Shown piece by piece: positions 24,777 to 29,619 of a stretch of DNA of 29,619 nt. How positions within the stretch are numbered: position 1 is the stretch's first letter; each line of letters begins with the position of its first letter. The stretch is from Halonatronomonas sp964558325 (lineage in GTDB: Bacteria; Bacillota; Halanaerobiia; Halanaerobiales; Halarsenatibacteraceae), in NCBI GenBank assembly GCA_964558325.1, contig CAZLCX010000023.1:1-29619 (forward strand), given 5' to 3'. A program made the translations under genes and the position numbers. The notes beneath the pieces are model-generated. The model ran no database searches. It was not told the DNA's origin and saw only the letters and a program-made list of their open reading frames with translations.

Positions 24777-25760
24777 ATGAAATATAGAATGCTCGGTAAA
24801 ACAGGTTTTAAGGTTTCTGAAGTTTCCTATGGTGGTTGGGCTATCGGAGGTTCCTGGGGCCCGGTCAAAGACGAAGAGAGTAAAGAAGCCCTAAGAACAG
24901 CCCTGGAAAATGGAATCAATTTCTTTGATACAGCAGATGTTTATGGCGATGGTCATAGTGAGAAGCTAATTGGAGAGATTAAAGCTGAAACAGACAAAGA
25001 TATCTATGTAGCCACAAAAGCCGGAAGAAGACTTGACCCCCATCTGGCTGAGGGCTATAACAGAGACAACTTGAGGAAATTCGTAAAAAGAAGTCTAAAA
25101 AATTTAAATGTCGACAGGCTTGATTTGTTGCAGCTCCATTGTCCTCCTGACGAAGTCTATTATGATGAAAGTGTCTTTAAAGCTTTAAACGAAATGGTTG
25201 AAGAAGGCATGATTGCCAATTTTGGTGTCAGCGTGGAAAAGGTTGATCAGGCCCTTAAAGCCCTGGATTATGATAATCTGGCCACTATCCAGATAATTTA
25301 TAATATGTTCAGACATAAACCGGCTGATCAACTCTTTGCAAAGGCCAAGAAAAATAATGTAGGTATTATCTGTCGGGTGCCTTTAGCCAGTGGACTTTTA
25401 ACTGGGAAATTTACCAAAAACTCATCCTTTGCTGAAGATGATCATCGAAACTTCAATAGAGATGGCCAGGCCTTTGATAGAGGAGAGACCTTCTCCGGTG
25501 TTGATTTTGAAAAAGGCTTAAAAGCAGTTGAAGAATTAAAGGAGATAAAGCCAGAGGGTTTAACAATGGCTCAATTTGCCCTTAAATGGATATTAATGAA
25601 TGATGCAGTTAGCTGTGTTATTCCAGGCGGTAAGAAACCATGGCAGGTTGAAGATAATGCTGCAGCCTCAGAGGCCGATGACCTTTCTGATAAGGTTATG
25701 GCCGAAGTCGATAGAATTTATGATAAATATTTAAGAGAGAGTATTCATCCCCGCTGGTAA
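24777..25760 (+). CDS. Aldo/keto reductase
   Basis: A complete 327-residue NADPH-dependent aldo/keto reductase. All four catalytic residues are visible: D51 and Y56 in FFDTADVYGDGHSE, K81 in YVATKAG, and H121 in LDLLQLHCPP. The C-terminal coenzyme-binding part includes VPLASGLLTGKF and VSCVIPGGKKPWQVEDN. The N-terminus MKYRMLGKTGFKVSEVSYGGWAIGG is standard for the general oxidoreductase group (YajO/IolS-like). The substrate is unknown. A strong terminator follows at 25783, ending the transcription unit that may begin at 23633. The start is ATG 24777, with AAAGGAGTGG upstream. Confidence 0.93.
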   Translation: MKYRMLGKTGFKVSEVSYGGWAIGGSWGPVKDEESKEALRTALENGINFFDTADVYGDGHSEKLIGEIKAETDKDIYVATKAGRRLDPHLAEGYNRDNLRKFVKRSLKNLNVDRLDLLQLHCPPDEVYYDESVFKALNEMVEEGMIANFGVSVEKVDQALKALDYDNLATIQIIYNMFRHKPADQLFAKAKKNNVGIICRVPLASGLLTGKFTKNSSFAEDDHRNFNRDGQAFDRGETFSGVDFEKGLKAVEELKEIKPEGLTMAQFALKWILMNDAVSCVIPGGKKPWQVEDNAAASEADDLSDKVMAEVDRIYDKYLRESIHPRW

Positions 25761-25782
25761 AATATAATAGATAATCTATGAA

Positions 25783-25807
25783 GCCAGGGCAGAGGCCCTG
25801 GCTTTTT
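25783..25807 (+). terminator. Strong intrinsic terminator after the aldo/keto reductase gene
   Basis: GCCAGGGC, loop AGAG and GCCCTGGC form a perfect 8-bp GC-rich stem followed by TTTTT. Confidence 0.95.
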
Positions 25808-25851
25808 ATCTTCCTTTCTGGCTCTAAATATCAGTTATAATTTAAAATGAT

Positions 25852-25878
25852 GCAGGAATTTATTGAAAAATAGACAAT
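25852..25878 (+). promoter_or_regulatory. Sigma-H-like promoter candidate for spoVS
   Basis: GCAGGAATT (25852-25860) fits the sigma-H -35 element (RnAGGAWWW). After 11 bp, AGACAAT (25872-25878) fits the -10 element (RnnGAAT) with one mismatch. B. subtilis spoVS is known to be sigma-H dependent, so the match is meaningful, though found by eye. Confidence 0.5.
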
Positions 25879-25928
25879 TATAATATTATCAGCCCCAATT
25901 TAAGTTTCTAAGGAGGTATTCTAGCAGT

Positions 25929-26189
25929 ATGGATGTATTAAGAGCAGCAGCAAATTCCAGTCCCAATTCTATAGCAGGCGCTTTAGCCGGTGTTATCAAA
26001 GAAGAAGGTTTAGCTGAAATGCAGGCAATAGGTGCAGGAGCAGTTAATCAGGCAGTTAAAGCAATAGCAATAGCCAGAGGCTTTGTAGCTCCCTCAGGCG
26101 TAGATTTAGTTTGCATACCAGCATTTAAAGATATTGAGATCGATGGGGAAGAGAGGACAGCAATTAAATTTATTGTAAAACCTCGCTGA
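25929..26189 (+). CDS. spoVS: Stage V sporulation protein S
   Basis: An 86-residue protein that matches SpoVS almost throughout: SSPNSIAGALAGVIKEEG, AIGAGAVNQAVKAIAIARG and FVAPSGVDLVCIPAF, ending in ERTAIKFIVKPR. SpoVS is a small, highly conserved Alba-like DNA/RNA-associated protein. In Bacillus subtilis it is needed for progress through spore-coat stages and affects division. It also occurs in anaerobes with poor or no visible sporulation, so its presence does not prove that this organism sporulates. It has AAGGAGG upstream and stands alone, 90 bp before an MFS gene. A sigma-H-like promoter candidate precedes it. Confidence 0.96.
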   Translation: MDVLRAAANSSPNSIAGALAGVIKEEGLAEMQAIGAGAVNQAVKAIAIARGFVAPSGVDLVCIPAFKDIEIDGEERTAIKFIVKPR

Positions 26190-26279
26190 TATAAAATTTA
26201 ATTAATTTTTATCGGGGCTGATTATAACTGATTATCCTAAAATTAAATCATAAATAAGTATTAAACCAGGAGGCAGATT

Positions 26280-27527
26280 ATGAAAAATAATGAAAAAGTT
26301 AAGCAGGAGCTCTTGCGGAGGCGCTGGATTGTCTTACTGGGAGGATTTCTCCTCTCATTGATGGGAGGTATGAGTTATGCCTGGGGTTCATTTGTGCTTC
26401 CCCTGGCAGAAAACTGGGGCTGGACAACTGCTCAGGCCAATCTGCCCTTTACTGTAATGATCATAGTATTTTCTGTAACTATGATTCCAGCAGGCTGGCT
26501 CCAGGATAAATTTGGCCCCAGGAAGATAGCAATGATTGGTTCAGTAACATTCCTGATAGGTTACAGTCTGGCAGCCCTAATGAGATTTTTCCCCTATCCC
26601 CTCTGGTTGACTTTGACTTATGGGCTTGGAGTGGGAATAGCCTGTGGCCTTACCTATGCCACAATAGCTCCAACAGCCCGCAAATGGTTTGCTGACCGCC
26701 CGGGATTTGCAGTCTCTCTGGCAGTCATGGGCTTTGGCCTGGCAGCGGTAGTTTTTGCTCCCCTTAAAAAAGAGATGATTAAACTCTGGGGAGTCGATGG
26801 AACCCTGCTTGCCCTGGGAATATTTATAACTATAATATCCTTTATTGGTGCCAGACTTATAAGAAACCCTCCCCAGGAATGGACAGCACCAGTAAGCACC
26901 AATTCCAATGCTCAGCATAAAGAAGACCCGGAAATAATCGAAGAGGTTCCGCCCCAGGAATTTATAAAGACTGCAAGATTTTATATACTCTGGCTGGCCC
27001 TTGCTGCAGTAATTGGTGGAGGCTTAACAGCTATCGGTCTTTTAACCGCCTATGGTGAAATAGAACTTCAGCTGGCCCCTGCTTTTGCAGCCCTGGCAGT
27101 ATCTTTTTACTCTCTGGCCAACGGAATGGGTCGCCCAGTCATGGGCTGGCTGGCTGACCGTTTTGGCTCAATAAAAGTAATGATCGCTGTCTATATTATC
27201 CAGAGTTCAGTATTTATCATGTTCCCCTGGGTGGCAACAAATTATCTATTACTCTTTATCTGTTCGCTCTTGCTTGGCCTTGGTTATGCAACCACCTTTG
27301 CACTATTTCCTGTGGTCGTGGCAAAGATTTCAGGAACCAGACATCTTGGCATGAATTATGGTCTGGTCTTTAGTGCCTTTGGTCTGGGAGCTATCACCAG
27401 CCTGGTTGGTTCCTGGCTGCTTGATCAGACTGGATCCTTCACCCCGGCATTTTTACTGGCCGGATTTGCCACAGTCTTTGGATTAATTCTATTATTAATA
27501 CTTTATAAGAAGTTTGTGCTCAGATAA
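26280..27527 (+). CDS. MFS transporter, oxalate/formate antiporter-like
   Basis: A 415-residue carrier with about 12 membrane segments. The N-terminus RRWIVLLGGFLLSLMGGMSYAWGSFVLPL and the loop AGWLQDKFGPRKIAMIGS resemble the OxlT group of monocarboxylate/oxalate-formate carriers. The central loop (about 205-225) is hydrophilic and acidic, and the second half repeats the signature as GRPVMGWLADRFGSIK. OxlT-type proteins exchange carboxylates. The substrate here is unknown, and OxlT-like sequences often carry other acids. The start has CAGGAGG upstream. It is not obviously linked to the next, degraded gene. Confidence 0.85.
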   Translation: MKNNEKVKQELLRRRWIVLLGGFLLSLMGGMSYAWGSFVLPLAENWGWTTAQANLPFTVMIIVFSVTMIPAGWLQDKFGPRKIAMIGSVTFLIGYSLAALMRFFPYPLWLTLTYGLGVGIACGLTYATIAPTARKWFADRPGFAVSLAVMGFGLAAVVFAPLKKEMIKLWGVDGTLLALGIFITIISFIGARLIRNPPQEWTAPVSTNSNAQHKEDPEIIEEVPPQEFIKTARFYILWLALAAVIGGGLTAIGLLTAYGEIELQLAPAFAALAVSFYSLANGMGRPVMGWLADRFGSIKVMIAVYIIQSSVFIMFPWVATNYLLLFICSLLLGLGYATTFALFPVVVAKISGTRHLGMNYGLVFSAFGLGAITSLVGSWLLDQTGSFTPAFLLAGFATVFGLILLLILYKKFVLR

Positions 27528-27545
27528 TTGAAAGTGGTGAGATAG

Positions 27546-28172
27546 TTGACTTTGAAAAGAAAAAGGTCAATAAAAATAAAAGTAAATAACTTAAAACCAG
27601 GGATGAAAACAGCCAGAGATATAGAGAATGACAGTAATGGTATTTTTATCCCTGCAAAAACAGGTTTAAATAAGTCTGTCAACTTCAGCCCTGAAGAATT
27701 TGAAGAGATGAAAAAGCATACCATTTATGGCTATGAAATGTTAAAAGATGTTAATGAAATCCCAGCAGCAGTTAAAAAGGCTGTAATTACCCACCATGAA
27801 CATTTTAATGGAGAGGGCTATCCCTTAACTTAAAAGTAAAAGGATGCTCTTTTTGGCAGAATTCTGGCCAGTATAGATGCATTTGATGCCATTACAGCAA
27901 ATAGAGTTTATAAATCAAAAAGCTCACCATTCCAGGCGATGGAAATTTTTGTTAATGAAGAGACCACCCACTTTGATCCGGCATTAAAAGAGGTGTTTTT
28001 AGCCCATCTGCCTGACTATTTTATCAAAGAAAATGTCATTCTCAATGATGGTCGAATGGGTAAGATAGTTTTCATTAATCCCCGAAATCCAGAATCCCCG
28101 ATTATTCAGATATCTGATCAACTTATAGATTTAGCAAAAGAATCCCAACTAGAAATTAAGGAACTTTTTTAA
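27546..28172 (+). pseudogene. Decayed HD-GYP-domain protein
   Basis: One frame spans the region but is broken by TAA at 27831 and 27837. The N-terminus VNNLKPGMKTARDIENDSNG is the usual lead-in of HD-GYP proteins. It jumps straight to FSPEEFEEMKKHTIYGYEML and KKAVITHHEHFNGEGYPL, the later metal-site His residues and the GYP loop. After the stops the same frame gives LFGRILASIDAFDAITANRVYKS and PALKEVFLAHLPDYF, the C-terminal part. The segment that should hold the HDxGK metal motif is missing. HD-GYP proteins hydrolyse cyclic di-GMP, and this copy cannot. The later frame from ATG 27939 has no ribosome site of note and is not a separate gene. Confidence 0.82.
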
Positions 28173-28183
28173 AATCACCTCCT

Positions 28184-28213
28184 GGTTACCTGACGGTTAC
28201 CTGCCGGTATCTC
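28184..28213. repeat. 11-bp-period array A
   Basis: GGTTACCT begins at 28184 and again at 28195, exactly 11 bp apart, with a degenerate third copy (GGTATCTC) at 28206. Confidence 0.6.
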
Positions 28214-28314
28214 TGAGCAAATTTCACAAAGTATTTAAAGTAGATTTTATCCTGTTCTCTAGAATTTAAAAAAAGTAGAGGCCATCAAGATCAGCCCTCT
28301 GGGAATTAACTGGT

Positions 28315-28369
28315 CAGCATTCAAGCCTGCATCAAACCTGTACCAAACCTGTACCAAACCTGCTCAGGA
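28315..28369. repeat. 11-bp-period array B
   Basis: CCTG recurs at 28326, 28337, 28348 and 28359 in units of the form CCTGTACCAAA. Two units are identical, one is a close variant, and the ends are degenerate. Confidence 0.75.
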
Positions 28370-28389
28370 TTACTCTAATAGTTTATCTC

Positions 28390-28440
28390 CCCAGTACCAC
28401 CCCAGTATCTCCCCAGTATTAACCCAGTACCAGCCCAGTA
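28390..28440. repeat. 11-bp-period array C
   Basis: CCCAGTA occurs five times with starts at 28390, 28401, 28412, 28423 and 28434, always 11 bp apart, with variable four-base spacers. Confidence 0.85.
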
Positions 28441-28786
28441 TAACCTCACTCCTTATCTTATTTCTATCACCTATCACCAGCTTATCATAATAGTGCCATA
28501 ATTTAATTAAAAAGCTATCATTCGATTCTGGAACTATTAAATCATGTTTTAATAATATCTGATATATCTTAATTTTAATATTAAATATCTTAATTTAAAG
28601 TTTTTATTTAATTAATTTTTCAGTTATTATCTGAGCCAGTCTGACAGCAGATAAAATGCTATAAAAGCTTGATATAAGAGGGATTATAAGCTTTCAAATA
28701 ATAAATTGATCAGTCTAAAATACTTTAACATATTAAACGATTAATTAAACTTTTTAAATATTTTATTAAAAATATTAATTTTATGC

Positions 28787-28821
28787 TTGACAAATTTAAT
28801 TTATAGGTCTATAATATAGAC
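28787..28821 (+). promoter_or_regulatory. Consensus promoter with palindrome over the -10 box
   Basis: TTGACA (28787-28792), 17 bp, TATAAT (28810-28815), all consensus. GTCTATA-A-TATAGAC (28807-28821), a perfect 7-1-7 palindrome, covers the -10 box and would place a bound repressor on it. Confidence 0.85.
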
Positions 28822-28855
28822 AAATGATAAAAACTAATTAAAGGAGGTGATCGAA

Positions 28856-28984
28856 GTGGGAATCCTAAACAACATTTTAAAGCTAGAAAATAACGAAATC
28901 AAAATGAAGCATGACCAGCGAGAAGATTTTTACCAGCAGCACGTTCAGGACTGTCTAAAGCAGGGTCAGAATTTCATGCTTTAA
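28856..28984 (+). CDS. Small acidic/basic helical protein, first of a tandem pair
   Basis: An unrecognised 42-residue protein starting at GTG 28856. Its ribosome site, AAAGGAGGTGATC (28840-28852), is a complete complement of the 16S rRNA 3' end, with eight bases from GGAGG to the start, and a consensus promoter lies just upstream. The N-terminus is MGILNNILKLENNEIKM, and the C-terminus ends QQHVQDCLKQGQNFML. It resembles the next small protein in both halves, which supports it as a real gene: N-[IL]-[LF]-x-L near the start and H-[VI]-Q-[DN]-x-L-K near the end. There is no signal peptide or membrane segment. It is highly charged and probably helical, and the function is unknown. Confidence 0.7.
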   Translation: MGILNNILKLENNEIKMKHDQREDFYQQHVQDCLKQGQNFML

Positions 28985-29069
28985 TTAAACTAAGCAAAAG
29001 GCTGGTAGCGGAAGTATGAAAAGCTCAGAAATTAATCATGAAAAATTAAAAATATAAGGAGTGATGAAA

Positions 29070-29195
29070 ATGTTAAACATTATGAATTTATTTAACCTAA
29101 AAAGAGATGATAAAATTAAGTTAAGCAATGGCGAAAATATCAGAGAAGAGCATATCCAGAACGGTTTAAAGAACTATCAGGGCCAGATCTTTTAA
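29070..29195 (+). CDS. Small helical protein, second of a tandem pair
   Basis: An unrecognised 41-residue protein beginning MLNIMNLFNLKRDDKIKL and ending EEHIQNGLKNYQGQIF. It shares spacing and residues with the protein encoded at 28856-28984, notably EEHIQNGLK against QQHVQDCLK. ATG 29064 lies too close to the AAGGAGTG ribosome site, so ATG 29070 is chosen. Between the two genes lies an 85-bp stretch holding only a 12-codon ORF (29016-29054) without a good ribosome site. It has no signal peptide or Cys. Confidence 0.65.
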   Translation: MLNIMNLFNLKRDDKIKLSNGENIREEHIQNGLKNYQGQIF

Positions 29196-29233
29196 GAAAA
29201 GCTAACGAGGAGGTGGAGTGAGATGATTAAGCT

Positions 29234-29314
29234 ATGAAAGCTGGCAGAGCAATTATAAACCCTGACTTAATAAAAATAAAATTAAAGACAACTGAATTAC
29301 TGAAAGCTACTTAA
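29234..29314 (+). CDS. Possible 26-residue peptide at the end of the small-protein locus
   Basis: A strong ribosome site (GAGGAGGTGGAG) precedes ATG 29223, which opens only four codons (MIKL) before TGA. That TGA overlaps ATG 29234 as ATGA, from which 26 codons run to TAA, reading MKAGRAIINPDLIKIKLKTT and then ELLKAT. The arrangement allows stop-start coupling. It shows no similarity to the two preceding proteins and could be non-coding. Confidence 0.3.
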   Translation: MKAGRAIINPDLIKIKLKTTELLKAT

Positions 29315-29351
29315 AGTCCCCTTAGTGATAAGACATCAAGGGGGCTTTTTT
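29315..29351 (+). terminator. Intrinsic terminator of the small-protein locus
   Basis: AGTCCCCTT (29315-29323) pairs with AAGGGGGCT (29338-29346) over nine bases with one G-T pair, around a 14-base loop, followed by a T run. Confidence 0.9.
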
Positions 29352-29375
29352 GATTACATAATCCTTTATTTTCTC

Positions 29376-29404
29376 TTGACAAAAAATACCATTAAAGATA
29401 TATT
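29376..29404 (+). promoter_or_regulatory. Sigma-A-type promoter ahead of the 19-bp repeats
   Basis: TTGACA (29376-29381), 17 bp, TATATT (29399-29404). Transcription would start near 29411, at the first 19-bp repeat. Confidence 0.65.
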
Positions 29405-29409
29405 TATAT

Positions 29410-29485
29410 TATTAGTATTGTCTAATCCTATTAGTATTGTTTAAACCTATTACTATAATTTAAACCTGTTAGTCCTGTCTTAACC
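29410..29485. repeat. Four tandem 19-bp repeats, with a decayed fifth
   Basis: Units start at 29410, 29429, 29448 and 29467. The second reads TATTAGTATTGTTTAAACC, and the others differ at a few positions. A degraded fifth unit may run to about 29504. The last 100 bp of the window hold a GGGAGG-containing stretch but no supportable ORF. Confidence 0.85.
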
Positions 29486-29543
29486 TGTGTTATAATTATC
29501 TTAAGGGAGGCAGGGAAGCCAGGACTGGAAAATTACTGATCAA

Positions 29544-29569
29544 AAATCTATATATCAGATTTATTTTTT
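29544..29569 (+). terminator. Weak candidate terminator near the window end
   Basis: AAATCT (29544-29549) pairs with AGATTT (29557-29562), followed by A and six T. An all-AT-heavy stem, so uncertain. Confidence 0.35.
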
Positions 29570-29619
29570 AATCCTTGCAGGAGATTAATAATATTTAGCT
29601 AATTGTTACGAATATGAGA

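Larger units (their letters stand above)
28173..28786. other. Gene-free region with short-period repeats
   Basis: About 610 bp without a supportable ORF on either strand. The first half holds three arrays with 11-bp periodicity (28184, 28315 and 28390). The second half (about 28500-28786) is very AT-rich without clear structure. Confidence 0.6.

Noticed and set aside
26577..26918. 113-codon minus-strand ORF inside the MFS gene
   Set aside because: Shadow of the MFS coding sequence, with no domain and no ribosome site.
27939..28172. Separate 77-residue gene starting at ATG 27939
   Set aside because: Same frame as the HD-GYP C-terminus and lacking a ribosome site; it is the tail of the pseudogene.
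28315..28440. CRISPR array
   Set aside because: Repeats are 7-11 bp with 4-bp or no spacers, far too short for CRISPR, and no cas genes are present.

Overview
The window is AT-rich DNA with strong Shine-Dalgarno sequences, frequent TTG/GTG starts and almost every gene on the + strand. It reads as a chromosomal segment of a low-GC anaerobic Firmicute. A spoVS gene points to the sporulating Firmicute lineage, and corrinoid methyl transfer, tungstate uptake and an iron-sulfur flavoprotein point to strict anaerobiosis. The tungstate-binding protein is acidic and has a plain signal peptide without a lipobox cysteine, which would suit a diderm, possibly halophilic, Firmicute such as the Halanaerobiales. 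That placement is inference.

Layout. 1-3552: single genes (frameshifted nitroreductase, ketopantoate reductase-like protein, P-loop kinase, VOC protein, GNAT acetyltransferase). 3615-5074: an amidase cut by a 100-N gap. 5092-5620: remnant of a CopB-type P-type ATPase. 5731-8485: a tungstate operon (tupA-tupB-tupC plus a ModE-type regulator) behind a 24-bp palindrome matching the classical ModE operator. 8668-14145: a corrinoid methyl-transfer cassette (corrinoid protein, URO-D-family methyltransferase, GntR/UTRA regulator, second corrinoid protein, DUF1638 protein, MFS carrier) behind a consensus promoter with a palindrome in its spacer. 14295-15008: an iron-sulfur flavoprotein. 15009-15645: mostly non-coding. 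15646-18812: an FtsX-type ABC transporter. 19055-19690: an AhpD-like protein. 19788-23527: gnd-zwf-cyclase, the oxidative pentose phosphate branch; gnd holds the second N gap. 23633-25760: DsrE-like protein, a CBS protein with a HEPN-like N-terminus, and an aldo/keto reductase, closed by a strong terminator. 25929-27527: spoVS and an OxlT-like MFS carrier. 27546-28172: HD-GYP remnant. 28173-29619: accessory-looking DNA with three 11-bp-period repeat arrays, two related tiny ORFs behind a consensus promoter, and a 19-bp tandem repeat.

Two points matter for reuse. Both N gaps are flanked by identical 55-bp copies of the same sequence, and collapsing them restores both reading frames, so they look like assembly artefacts. 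Several genes (nitroreductase, CopB, HD-GYP, perhaps a GNAT) are decaying. The best candidates for something undescribed are the methyl-transfer cassette, whose substrate is unknown and whose methyltransferase lacks the usual zinc ligands, and the tandem small-protein locus at 28787-29351.
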